64,000 nt of DNA from Microvelia longipes (GCA_018340805.1 JACMZG010001913.1:15003987-15067986); one strand, 5' to 3'. Numbered from the stretch's first letter, positions 43,905 through 54,881 are shown. Notes: generated by a model from the letters alone, not told the origin. Made by a program: numbers and translations.

Positions 43905-44350
43905 TGATGGAACAGTTCCCAGATGTAGCGTTGCATTGTGCTTGTTACATTTCCTAGGTGTCTCTCGCACAATTATATTATGTCAACTATTCATGTTTTG
44001 CGAAACTCGGTAGTATCAAATTATATATGTTTTGCTTGCCATGCATAATGACGGTAAGAGAGCACCGCTCGTTTTTGGTAAATACTTCACATTATATTCT
44101 TCGGAATTAATTGAAGGTCAGAGTGAGTTCAGGCTCTGTCGGCGCCCTGATGAGTTAGCCGTAACGAAACAGAGTGGCCCATGACATTATGTGGAGCTAT
44201 CAATGATGACGAATGTCGAATGGTGGAACAGTTCCCAGATGTAGTATTGTGCTTGTTACATTTCCTAGGTGTCTTTTGCACATTTATATTGTGTCAACTA
44301 TTCATGTTTTGTAAAACATGGTAGTATCAAATGATATAAATAAAATTTAA
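43905..44350 (+). mobile_element. Tandem 316-bp repeat (about 1.4 units) with hammerhead ribozyme
   Basis: GGAACAGTTCCCAGATGTAG occurs at 43909 and again at 44225, a 316-bp period. Each unit then has CTTGTTACATTTCCTAGGTG, CAACTATTCATGTTTTG and GGTAGTATCAAAT. The first unit continues through AGAGCACCGCTCG, a CACATTATATTCTT block and the ribozyme at 44134-44174; the second stops after TATAAATAAAA. A second locus with the same organisation lies at 60084-60497. Partial tandem copies with a self-cleaving motif are the organisation of retrozymes and Penelope-like terminal repeats. Confidence 0.75.
44134..44174 (+). ncRNA. Hammerhead ribozyme, type III topology
   Basis: All conserved positions are present: CTCTGT, cleavage base C44140 (GUC triplet), GGCGCC, CTGATGA (44147-44153), stem II GTTA / TAAC with loop GCCG, GAA, then ACAGAG, which pairs with CTCTGT as a 6-bp stem III including the essential A15.1-U16.1 pair. 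Stem II begins with the standard G-C pair. The odd part is stem I: only GGCGCC lies between the cleavage site and the CTGATGA box, so within one molecule it can form only 1-2 pairs; being self-complementary, it could pair between two RNA units. Predicted cleavage is 3' of C44140. Predicted from sequence only. Confidence 0.65.
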
Positions 44351-45410
44351 CATGGAGGGGTTAGTACGCAACTCGACTGGTTAACTCGGTGGTTGTATTT
44401 AACTCGAGTTTTTTTGCATATATCTTGACTGGCCGACATTGAGATTTTTGGCATCGACCTTGATTGAGTTAAAGTTAAGCTCTAACAAGCTTACACTAAA
44501 AAACATTAAGCTAGTCAATAACTACAATCTAATTTGGAAAAGAGAACTAACAAAGACTAAAATTTAAAAAATAAATAAATAAAACAAATAATGAATAAAT
44601 ATCGTACACCTTATTTATCTTAAAACATTTTTTTTTTAAATTGGTTTGCTCAAGAAAACTCTGTATAAAGTCATGAAAAATAGAAAGCACTAATAATAAA
44701 AATAAAAATGAAAAAAAAAACAAATATAGAAAAGTAACAAGTAGATATTTAATTAAAAGTTTTAAAACATAAAACAACAATTAGTCAAAAATATGAAATT
44801 TAGTCTTTTTCTTTATACGTATGATTCATAATGTATTATATCCTGCAGTATTTCAAAAATATTAAATAAAAGAAAACAAAAATTTGTTGTTATATTTTGA
44901 GTTAAAATCTTTTTCTTCTAGAAAACAAAGCGAGGAAGGGGAATGGTAATGAAACATTTCTGTCATGCACTTCACTCACGAATGTAAATAAGTTGACAGT
45001 TAATACGCTGAAAGCAAATAGCTCGACTATAGCTCGCAATGTTGAAAAAACGAAGAGGAAAAGTTTAAATTAAACGTGGATTCTGTTGAGTAAATGTCTT
45101 TGTTTGAATTTTATTTGGGTATGAAAGATATTTCTAATAACAAGAACCAGATTAAACAAGCCAAACTTGAATCTAGGTTTGCAAAGACTTACGTATATAT
45201 GTAAGTAATACTTTGCATCCAAAACATAAGTCAAATAAATATGTCTGTAAAAAATAATTGTCAACCGGTTGGCTTTGCTGGCTAGATAGTTAAGATAAAT
45301 AAAGCAATAAAAATAAATAATTTTGTAAACAAATAAAACTCCTTTCTTTCCTTGAATTTTTAAAATTCAAATGCTGAATATAAATATAATTTAAAATGAA
45401 CAATTATCAT
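44351..45410. other. AT-rich intergenic DNA
   Basis: GCGAGGAAGGGGAATGGTAA with TGAAACATTTC near 44931 repeats a block at 42566-42594, so part of this is interspersed repeat. No gene. Confidence 0.4.
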
Positions 45411-45419
45411 ACTAACATA

Positions 45420-45700
45420 AGGCTCGCTTTGCTTGCTAGATTGCTATATAGACATTTTAAGCGGAACATAAATGATGAGACCCGGTACATTCGCTAAATT
45501 CTTAAAATAACAACTAAGTGTATTAAAAAGGGCTAGACTTTTAAAATATTAGATTGCTATAAATATTCGAGCAGGAAAAGAGGCTCGCTTTAAATATACG
45601 CCACACATAAGAAGAAGACTCGCTTAGCTCGCTTTTGTACTACTGATGAATTACAATAAAGGCTCGTTTGCTCGCTAAAATGCAATAAATGTATTTGCCA
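45420..45700. repeat. Dispersed GGCTCGCTTTGCTCGCTA motifs
   Basis: Four occurrences of a palindromic TCGCTTTGCTCGC-type motif at about 45421, 45592, 45627 and 45661, spaced irregularly. Similar words occur in 5S-SINE tails (CTCGCTTCGCTTGTCC) and at 62690. Function unknown. Confidence 0.5.
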
Positions 45701-45899
45701 AATGTAGGAAATGTCTCGATTCAAATTGCTGACGGTAACCCCTGTGTTTAATAAGTATACCGGAAAATTATAATTTTACAAAACTGACTGTAATTAATGT
45801 AATACATATTTATTTTAGCAATTCTTTCTGAGGTGTGCCAGAAATACTTTTATACATCCGGACTCGACACGAGTACTCTAATTAACCGAAATACCGATT

Positions 45900-46192
45900 T
45901 AATTAACATTTCCATTACAAAGTTTATGGTATAACATTTGCATTACAAATTTATGGTATAACATTGCAATACAAAGTTTATGGAATAACATTTGCATTAC
46001 AAAATTTAAGGTATAACATTTGCATACATAACATTTGCATTACAAAGTTTATGGTATAACATTTAAGGAATAACACATTACAATTTAAGGTAAACATTGC
46101 ATTACAAAGTATATGGTATAACATTTGCATTACAAAGCTTATGGAATAACATTTGCATTACAAAGTTTATGGTATAACATTTGCATAAAGTA
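45900..46192. repeat. 28-bp tandem repeat
   Basis: About ten units, some truncated, of AACATTTGCATTACAAAGTT plus TATGGTAT. Non-coding minisatellite. Confidence 0.9.
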
Positions 46193-46199
46193 GTAGTAG

Positions 46200-46345
46200 T
46201 AATATGGGGGGAGGGGAGTGGTAGTAACTGCTAGGCAAGTAGGCCACGTTGTTGGGCTCTTTTTGGCAGCCCCCTAAGATAGTGTTCTACCTTTTAATTT
46301 CAAGTGTAGGTATATTTCATCTAATCTAGACACAAGAGCAATGTC
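46200..46345 (-). mobile_element. tRNA-SINE tail fragment
   Basis: AGGCAAGTAGGCCACGTTGT, GGCTCTTTTTGGCAGCCCCC and AGATAGTGTTCTACC match the tail module of the SINE at 24405-24540 position by position. The tRNA-like head is missing. Confidence 0.6.
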
Positions 46346-46389
46346 TATGAGAGAATGACTAAGGTTCCTCTCATGCTTTTTTCAAGCAA

Positions 46390-47100
46390 TCATACATATC
46401 TGTAGTTCTTCTTATTGCTTTTAATATTTGTTATTTTTTGTTTTAAATACTTCTATTTGTAAGTTTTATCTGTAGTTCTTTTTATCCTTTTTAACTTTGT
46501 ATTCATACAAAGTTTACCAAAAGGATGTAAATAATATGCTTTTAATAAATTATAGCTATTAAAGTATCATAAAACATTAATTCAAACATATTAATTCAAA
46601 ATAGGCCGGGTTCATCAAAAGACACAAGCACCATAGAGAGCCCCCAGTACAGACTAATCGAATTAATTCAAATTTAGCCTCAGACATGCAATCTAAAGAC
46701 TAAAAAAATCATATTTATTATCTTCCCGTTACTTAAACCTTTTATTTTCTTTTTATTTTAGCCTTGCTACTTATTGCTTTTAAGATATTTGTCATTTTTT
46801 GTTTTTAAATAAGTTTTATTTATAGTTCTTTTTATCCTTTTTGTTTTTAAATACTTCTATTTGTAAATTTTATTTAGTTCTTTTTATCCTTTTTGTTTTT
46901 ACATACTTCTATTTGCTTCTTTTATCCTTTTTGTTTTTACATACTTCTATCTGTAAATTTTATCTAAAGTTCTTTTTATCCTTTTTGTTTTTACATACTT
47001 CTATCTGTAAATTTTATCTATAGTTCTTTTTATCCTTTTTGTTTTTAAATACTTCTATCTGTAAATTTTATCTGTAGTTTTTTATCCTTTTTGCTTTTAA
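46390..47100. repeat. 54-bp tandem repeat and related flanks
   Basis: Units with TTCTTTTTATCCTTTTTG, TTTTTAAATACTTCTAT and TGTAAATTTTATCTATAG recur about five times between 46790 and 47095, with related single units at 46400-46500. T-rich, non-coding. Confidence 0.85.
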
Positions 47101-47640
47101 ACTCTAAAGTTAAACGTGTATGTTGGTTTAATTTTAGAAAATTAAACTCTATGTGGAGACACTTAATTGATCTTTTATTAAAACATTTAATCTGACTAAA
47201 ATTGCTTTTAAAATTAATCCTGATTCATTTAATCTTTTGTTTTAAGTATACATTTCTCTTTAACCTAACTATGTTGATACAGTAGTGAAGGGACCCCCCC
47301 CCTCTTCCAAACATTAAGAAATGCATTTCAATAAGAGATTCGGCAAGAAAAATCTTTTTCGTAACACCGTTACTTAAAACAGAGTTATCACATTTATTCT
47401 TTTTTGCAGAGTGATAATGGATTTTGTGGTCAGATTTGAGGTTGTTAAAAGCAGAAAGAATGAGAAAAAAAATTCGAAAATATAAGTGCGGTTTTACTAT
47501 CTGACAGTTACAAAACTTTTCAGATGTTACAATTCTCACAACTATGTTTTTGAGAGTGGAAAAAAATCTCACAAAACAGTTTTTGAAAATTTCCTGAGGC
47601 CTGTTTCTTGCAACATATTTCACTAGCACTCAACACTAAT
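47101..47640. other. Unassigned sequence
   Basis: A minus-strand frame of 134 codons (47225-47629) is long for this window, but has no domain I recognise, no second copy in the window and no splice context I can support. Confidence 0.35.
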
Positions 47641-47669
47641 CCCTAAAACCTCTCATAGGTTAATCTCTC

Positions 47670-48150
47670 AAATCAGTAACTCTAGAATATACAGAGAGGT
47701 ACATTTTTAATGTACCATCCACTAAATTGGTATACACTCCAAAACAGGAGGGGGGGGGGGTTAACCTAAATAAGGAAAAGTTTGGATTCGATTATCCCAA
47801 GCTACTAAAACTTAGCGCTGCGGTGGACCTGTGCGGAAAACTCATGAACTAACCCCAATAGCATTCCAAAAATGACCGATCATATTTTTATTTAAATTTA
47901 TGAATACCATGGCAATATTTGGTTATGACAGCTACATTTATTGATATTATAAAATGATTATTTTCTTTATTAATTTTTCACAAAAACGGTTTGCCGTTGT
48001 CATGCTAAAACTGACTGGACAAATAGCGGGAAATTAAAACACGGCCACTCAATTAAAAGGCAGGTCCCTCGTCGCGCTAGTGTCGACCGGAATCCAAATT
48101 TTCCCTCCATTGAGTCGACAGTCTTACTGTTTAAGTAGCTATAGTATCTG
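47670..48150 (+). repeat. G-tract interspersed repeat, copy 2
   Basis: GGTACATTTTTAATGTACC forms a hairpin at the left. Then a G12 tract (47749-47760), AAAAGTTTGGATTCGATTAT, AGCGCTGCGGTGGACC, CATGAACTAACCCCAATAGC, a TTGTCATGCTAAAACTGACTGG block, CAGGTCCCTCGTCGCGCTAG and TCGACAGTCTTACTG. It matches 9940-10680 in inverse order. Confidence 0.65.
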
Positions 48151-49400
48151 CCCCAAACTAAGTTTGTAACTGCAAGATCGAATAGCCAATTATTCGGGAA
48201 ATCATATAAATTACAAAAATCAGGTTATTAAAACACGGTAACCTGGTAAGAGTTTTTTCAATATTAATGATACTTAAGTATGTTACCGTGATCTGAAAAT
48301 TTGCATCTTCCAGCCAACATAACTAGAGTTAATAATTTAATTATTAATAATTTTATTTAATTAAACAATTTAAATTGTTATTTTATTTAAATAAAATTAA
48401 TTAAATAATTAATTATTTTATCAAGCATAAACTCCTGTGTTTGTGATAAGCGTAGTGCGTGACATGGACACTTTGCATAATACTAATAACAGCAAAGCTG
48501 TTTCGCTGGTGGTCTTAAGTAATGCTATTTTTGTTGGCAATACTTCCGGTTGCTGAATTATTATGTTCTATTATTAACTAATGATCGATTAATCATAAAA
48601 TAAAATTATAATATTTATTTCTTTTCATTTATTTTCATAATATTTATTTATTTATAAATATCTGTGCATTACAATTTTTTAAGCATTTTTTTAAAATTGC
48701 ATTTTAATATTTTTAATTAAAATTATATTAAAACTAGTCCTCGTCAACTAAATGTAGGTTCTCGTATTTCGCTAACCTTTTGCTATATTAGACCCATTTT
48801 ATAAAGTACTCAGCAAGTTTTTGAAGTTATTATATTTGTTTCTTACGATCTTTCTTCATTAGTGGATATTTATGACACAATTATAAATAATGTTTTGTTG
48901 TTAGGGGATTTTGTTTTAATGTTAGTTGTTACCCCTACTTAAAACCACCAGTAAACCGGCTTCAGGTACAATGGACCCACATACGAGGTCTAAGTACCTA
49001 GGAAATTATTTCCTCCGGAATTTAAAAAAAAAAAAAAAAATCCCCCTACTTAAAACCACCAGTAAACTGGCTTTCGCGTTATCAGTGGAATTATATTGTA
49101 TTTACGGTCCTATGCTTCTTCTAAGTATTATTCTAAGCATAGAAACGAACACACACAAACACACATACAGCACGACGCGAAGTACTCTGAAAGTCATAAA
49201 AGAGCCTGAATGAGATGATTATTGTGAAATCTCGAATTTTTAAGATGAACAAGACACTGTTCTTATATAGAGAGTGCGTCATAATTCTATGTAGAGAAAT
49301 CGTAAAGAGCGGCTAATGCGTTAGTAAAAAACATTATAAATAATATATGGAGTTTTGCTTTAAAAGATTTCATATATTTTAGCAGCTTAAATAATAAATA
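48151..49400. other. AT-rich DNA with a short direct duplication
   Basis: CCTACTTAAAACCACCAGTA occurs at 48933 and 49043, each followed by AACxGGCTT, with an A-rich run between. 48330-48420 is made of nested AATTAATT palindromes. No gene. Confidence 0.45.
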
Positions 49401-49407
<7 letters not shown>

Positions 49408-49447
<40 letters not shown>

Positions 49448-49500
49448 TATATATATATAATATATGCGTGTGGGCATATATATACACACACACATACATT
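49408..49500. repeat. (TA)n compound microsatellite
   Basis: TA tract with TATGCGTGTGGGCATATA and a CA tract at the right. Confidence 0.9.
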
Positions 49501-49904
49501 GTTCTATAGAAAATGTCTACAGAAACACAGCTCGGCTGTTTTGTAAGGCATCATAACTGGAATTGTTGATGTCTATATGACATCACGTTTTTCTCACTCA
49601 GACTGCTTTTGTGTATGAGAGTCAGGATTCGGTTTTATTGTCAAATTTCGAAGTCATAAAACCCTTTGCCTCCTATCTTCTTCCTTATCAACTCACGACT
49701 TTTCCTTAAAATACAACTTTTCTTTGAGAATAAAACAGGTATTGATTTTCTGACTAAGCTTAAGCATATTGGACTTTTAGGAGTAATATTAGAAATCAAG
49801 AGTGTGAGGAAACAAGAAGCACTTTTTTCTTCATGATAAAAAAATAAAATTCTTCAAGCCCTTAGCTGCAACAAATTATTAAAGAACTTTGCATTTATGT
49901 ATTG

Positions 49905-50527
49905 TGTTGTCATCGCAGTCCCCACTGGGTTGAGCTAGAGAGTTGAAACTTTGTACAAAAATCAGTATTTAGGTCTAGTTATGGTATCTAAATGATTATT
50001 TTGCTATTCGTAAAATAATTTTCTATGACGTCATTAACCCGCAATAATGACTCAGCGAAAATTTCGAAAATACATAAAACACGGAAAAATTATGCGATTG
50101 GATTGAAATTTGGCAAATATGTGTGCCAAGTTTTATCCATTATCAGCATTAGTTTAATTATTATCGAATGACTTGTGTACGTTTTTTAAAAACTGATCTG
50201 ATTGAGTATACATTTAGTCCAAGGGTATGTATACCTTTACTTAATAAGTAAGTACACACAGTTTCGTTTTATTACGATTATTATATCTATGATATTTGTT
50301 GGATCATAAAAGTTAAGTAGCATTGAGCGAGATCAATGCTGGGTGGCCGCTGAGAATGAAACGGTATATTTGCTATCTTAGGACGAGCGAAGCGAGTCCG
50401 ACGACATGCTGCAGTATAATTTTGGCAAATTGTATATTCTGAGCGAAGCGAGTCTGAAGCAGGGAGGATAAGTGTAGCGAATCCGATGTGGTGAGGAAAA
50501 GTTCCGAGGTATCCCGTACCCGATTTT
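49905..50527 (+). mobile_element. Composite repeat with complete 5S-SINE part
   Basis: The upstream module (GTACAAAAATCAGT, GACGTCATTAACCCGCAATA, GAAATTTGGCAAAT) enters the 5S-like segment at about 50303: GGATCATAAAAGTTAAGTAG, CATTGAGCGAGATCAATGCT, GGGTGGCCGCTGAGAATGAA. This corresponds to the A box, intermediate element and C box of 5S rRNA. The tail has GGACGAGCGAAGCGAGTCCG, GAAGCAGGGAGGATAAG and GAGGTATCCCGTACCCGA, then T6. SINE3-type elements normally begin with the 5S part; here ~400 bp of family sequence precedes it. Confidence 0.75.
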
Positions 50528-50654
50528 TTAAATTGCTTAAAAAATCTAATTGAGTTTTTTACACATCCAAAGCGAGTCCGATAACGTATTGCAGTATTAT
50601 ATTGGTGATTCATATAATTTGAAACGAAAAAAAATAAATTAAATTAAATTAAAA

Positions 50655-50890
50655 TACGGGCCTTCGGCCCGTAGCCGCTACGCGGCCTCGGCGCTTCGCG
50701 CCTCGTCCGCTTCGCGGCGTCGCCACCGGGGCCGCTTCGCGGCCGGGGGCCTTCAGTGACCGCTTTGCGGCCACATTGTTGTTCTTTGTATTAATGTATG
50801 GTTTCACTATCGTTTCTGTTACATGGTTTGCCACGTATTTAGCGAATTTCACAGACTCGTTTCACAGGCCCGCTTCGCGAGCCTGAGAGG
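50655..50890. repeat. GC-rich array of small hairpins
   Basis: Six consecutive hairpins with 3-4-nt loops: ACGGGCC-TTCG-GGCCCGT, GCCGC-TAC-GCGGC, GGCGC-TTC-GCGCC, CCGC-TTC-GCGG, GGCCGC-TTC-GCGGCC and CCGC-TTT-GCGG, ending near 50772. Another (CGC-TTC-GCG) lies at 50872. The block is far more GC-rich than anything around it. A 67-codon open frame across it is arginine/alanine-rich through composition only. Confidence 0.8.
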
Positions 50891-51540
50891 CTTTCTCAAA
50901 ATTTGATTTTATTAATCCTCTATTATTAATAGTAAGCTAATATTTAACAGTTAACAAGCGAAAATAATAAGTATATTTAAAATACATACTAATCACGTTT
51001 TTATAGAGGTATAAAGAATACAGGAAAAAATCCACACGTTGCAACTGTTGAAGAACTTGTATATAAAGGTAGAAAAGATTATAGTTTCATCTTTCATCAG
51101 CTTTAGTTATCGTTCACTATACAAAAAGGTATAAACTCTTACTTACATTTATGATTGTTTTATAGAATTTAAAGAAAAATGTCAATTTTTTTGTAAACAA
51201 ATTGTTTATTTGAGTAAAATCTTAAGGTTGAAAAAAATATTATTCATGATATTTTAAATAAAAATACCGTTGCGTACTTAGGGATTGTCCGATTGAGCTG
51301 AAACTGGTCGCATTCGTTTTAGAAATAACTTCGACCATATAAAGACTACTTCGATGTTCTCCTCTTTACGGGTCTGCTTAGCTCGGCGCGGTTCAGTGGA
51401 AGCATTTTTGCCCTGTCTCCCTGACAGTAGGCTTATCATGATGGAGCAAGAGGTAGAGGTCTCTCTTTTAACTAATATCCCCACCCTCTAACACTACTGA
51501 ACCCAAACAGATATCGTACGAGTCTTTGACCTAGACGTAA
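50891..51540. other. Unassigned sequence
   Basis: GGATTGTCCGATTGAGCTGA with AACTGGTCGCATTCG near 51283 resembles the GATGAGCTAAAATTGGTC block of the next repeat, so part of it is interspersed repeat. Confidence 0.4.
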
Positions 51541-51871
51541 TACATATATACAAGATATATATATATGTATACCGATTGCGCATTTGTGATGGTTCGATGA
51601 GCTAAAATTGGTCTTAATCGATTCAGCTAGCCGTCTACTTAAACACGAAATACTTTGTTTTGAAGCCATTAAGTTTTCAAAAAAAAATTTTTTTTCATGT
51701 CTCATAACTTTGGTTGATGACGTCATAATGTTTTTATAAACAATAGGCCTCGTAACCTTCACAACATCTCGCGATTTGCAAAGTTTTCGTTTCAATTGAG
51801 AACGCCTTCGAGAGTTATCGTTCGCCATACGAAAGGGTAGAAAACTTCTTATATGTAATATATATCTATAT

Positions 51872-51939
<68 letters not shown>

Positions 51940-52090
51940 ACTTTTTTCGGACATATAGATTTGTTATCAGGAAGCCAATAACCGATTCCACCCACTCCCA
52001 CCCTCAACTTCCGTCAATCCGAACAACCTCATAAGCATCATTTTCATTATGAAAATTCGCTAAAAATAATATTTTAGTCTTAAGTTACGT
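51541..52090. mobile_element. Interspersed repeat with internal (TA)n
   Basis: GATGAGCTAAAATTGGTC, TGACGTCATAATG, GAGAGTTATCGTTCGCCATA, a TA tract (51860-51940) and the right-hand module CCGAACAACCTCATAAGC and ATGAAAATTCGCTAAAAAT. The overall order is that of repeat R at 31125-31800, though sequence identity is low. Confidence 0.55.
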
Positions 52091-52194
52091 TTCAATTACA
52101 ACAAAAACAGTCTTAAATATTATTTTATAATTGGAAGATCAATCTCCATTATCACGAATACTCAGTCTATTATTTTTAACATACTCAATGTTAT

Positions 52195-52455
52195 ATTGTA
52201 CATGATAATAAACATGTTATTATTGTACATGATAATAACATGTTATTATTGTACATGATAATAACATGTTAATATTGTACATGATAATAACATGTTAATA
52301 TTGTACATGACAAGATAATATGTTATTAACAAAGTAACTTGATATTAGTGCAAACGATAATAACACTGTACATGATAATACTGTTATTTATGTAACATGA
52401 TAATAACATGTTAAAATTGTACATGATAATAACATGTTATTAATTTTACATGTAA
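52195..52455. repeat. 26-bp tandem repeat of ACATGATAATAACATGTTAT
   Basis: About nine units. Each is partly palindromic (AACATGTT), with GTACATGATAATAACATG shared throughout. Confidence 0.9.
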
Positions 52456-53590
52456 TTTAATTTTTTTAATGTTAGTTTTTTATGTCTCCGGAGGAGGAAT
52501 AGTAATTCAATTTTGTTAGCCATGTATCTGCTTTTATACTCAAATAAAAAAACTAAATACAAGCTCGGGAAGATACGGTTCATGCTACTCTTAAATTTAA
52601 ATAATAATGTTTATGTCAGTCCAAAGAATAACTGTAGATAAAAAAAATAATAATTTTAGATAAAAAAAAAATAATAATGTTATATAAAAAAAATAATTGT
52701 AGATAAAATTAAACTTACGAATAAAGATTAGAAGTCCTAAAATAATTTCTTACCTGAAACAAAAAATAAGTAAAATTATAATAAAAATGACATAATTATT
52801 TAAATAATTATTAAATACATAATAATTATTAAATAACGGAGTCAGACAATATGCTAAAATAGATATAAAAATGCTAAAAAATTATTTCTATAACTTATTT
52901 TAATATCACGAATTATAATTCATATAATTTATTAATTTATTTATATCGTAAATATAAACTGTTTATGTCTCTTTTCTAATATCTTCAAAAATACTAAATT
53001 TAATCTTTAAAGTTTAGAAATGTTATACCTTTTTCTCATTAATTTTTTATTACTTTTAGACTACTTCAACGCAAATAGCTAATTTAAATATCATTAAGTT
53101 AATTTAAAATAAGCAATAACTTTATATCATTAATTTTAATATTTTTCAAATGATAAGAATTAGAGTTTTTGTTAGCATAATTTTACGACAAAATTAAGTT
53201 CAAAACGAGTCTTTTATTGTAAAGCCTTAATTAAAAATGGTGGTGAGAAAAAAAACGACTTGAATGGTTAAAACTTTTGTCGTCGGGCAGTCTTTTTTAT
53301 TATTATAATTTTTTCTGTCATTTTTTTTGTCCAGTACATCTGTATTAATTTTAATGATTTTTTTAAATAATGCCTAAGGAGAAACTGAAGGGTTTTGAAA
53401 CAAAAAAATTAACAACTAAAGATTTAACAGTATTTTTTTGATAAAATTAGTGATTGAAATTCTGTTACACCAAATAATTTCGAATCAATCAAGAGGCCTT
53501 CGGCTCTCTGCCACTCGGCTGCTTCGGCGCTGAAAGGCCACCTAAGCAGCCACCACGCTTATCTGTGGTTGCTACGCCTATCTTTGGTTG
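52456..53590. other. AT-rich intergenic DNA
   Basis: AGATAAAAAAAATAATAAT-like units repeat near 52630-52700. Otherwise nothing. A small GC-richer patch (AGAGGCCTTCGGCTCTCT) lies at 53491-53508. Confidence 0.4.
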
Positions 53591-53594
53591 TACT

Positions 53595-54200
53595 TTATCA
53601 GATCGCCATATTACTGGTTTTTATAAGTGGCAAACTGCCACGATGTATGCAAATTTTCAAATGTATTATAATACGACACACGGCTAAAATCAATTGACAG
53701 CGTGGGAAAATAATGTGAGGGATCCAATGAGGTTAGTCCTGGATGTCAAACCACGCCCTCAATTTCAAATCAGGCCATGCTTATTGGTTCCTGAACACTA
53801 TTTTCCCGCGCTGTCAATTGATTTTAGCCGTGTGTCGTACTATAGTACTATAGTGTTAGTACTAAAACATAATTTGATTACATTATGTCAATTAGTGACA
53901 TAATGTTTTGTTTGACAAGTTTATGTCAATCAATAAAACAAGGACTATTACAGAAAATGAAATAAGACTTCGTATGTTTGTAAAACATACATAGTTGTAT
54001 ATATGTAAATACAAATTTTCAGTCCACTCTAATCACTATGTGAAGATTTTTTATTTTTTTTTTAATATTTGTACATATATTTCGTATTCGGGACATTAAC
54101 AAGGTTGATTTCGATTCGAACAAGCGTCCGAAAGTTGTAGTATCCCATATAAACGTTAAGGAACAAAAATATCGTACAAACATACATACACACACACACA
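53595..54200. mobile_element. Interspersed repeat R with nested MITE
   Basis: Same block order as 31125-31560: CATATTACTGGTTTTTATAA, GGCAAACTGCCACGATG, then the MITE, then ATTATGTCAATTAGTGACAT, AAACATACATAGTTG, AAGCGTCCGAAAGTTGTAGT and CATACATACACACACAC. Confidence 0.65.
53664..53857. mobile_element. MITE with TATAATACGACACACGGC ends
   Basis: The left TATAATACGACACACGGC plus TAAAATCAATTGACAGCG and GGGAAAATA is complemented by TATTTTCCCGCGCTGTCA, ATTGATTTTAGCCGTGTGTC and GTA at the right: ~50-bp inverted repeats in a 194-bp element. Non-autonomous. The related site at 31175-31195 lacks it. Confidence 0.8.
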
Positions 54201-54570
54201 CACACAGCTTCCCTTAAGCTTTCACAGCTTTCCTTAAGCTTGCTTTAATAGTAGAAGCTGAATGTTAGAATGGTAAATATTAGATTTTGATATACTATGT
54301 CAGTTGATAGACTTGCAAAAATTGCAACTGCCAAGCACCCAAGGCCAATATCATGTATTAGGACTTCTTAACAACATTATTGAAGCTATCAAAATCAAGA
54401 AAATAATAAAATACATAGATAATGCTATTTGATAGCATCTATTTAAAGATGGATATTTCCAAACTATGTTTATTATTACTTTAGTTTCTTTTTTTATTAT
54501 TATTAATTCAGAGTATTACCTGTAATCATTCAGGGAACAGGTAGTAGTTGCTATTTAAATAAAAAAATTA
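54201..54570. other. Unassigned sequence
   Basis: CAGCTTCCCTTAAGCTTTCA and CAGCTTTCCTTAAGCTTGC form a direct duplication at 54207-54245. Nothing else. Confidence 0.4.
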
Positions 54571-54575
54571 AAAAA

Positions 54576-54611
54576 ACACACACACACACACACCACACAC
54601 ACATATATATA

Positions 54612-54653
<42 letters not shown>

Positions 54654-54667
54654 TTTATATATATATG

Positions 54668-54746
<79 letters not shown>

Positions 54747-54788
54747 TATATATTATACATATAATATAATATATAAATACATATATAC

Positions 54789-54881
<93 letters not shown>

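Noticed and set aside
47225..47629. 134-codon minus-strand open frame
   Set aside because: No recognisable domain or second copy; in a 64-kb AT-rich window one frame of this length can arise by chance.
50649..50852. Arg/Ala-rich 67-codon frame
   Set aside because: It is a translation of the GC hairpin array; the composition explains it.
51472..51828. 118-codon minus-strand open frame
   Set aside because: It runs through the interspersed repeat with internal TA tract; its residues follow that repeat and no protein family fits.
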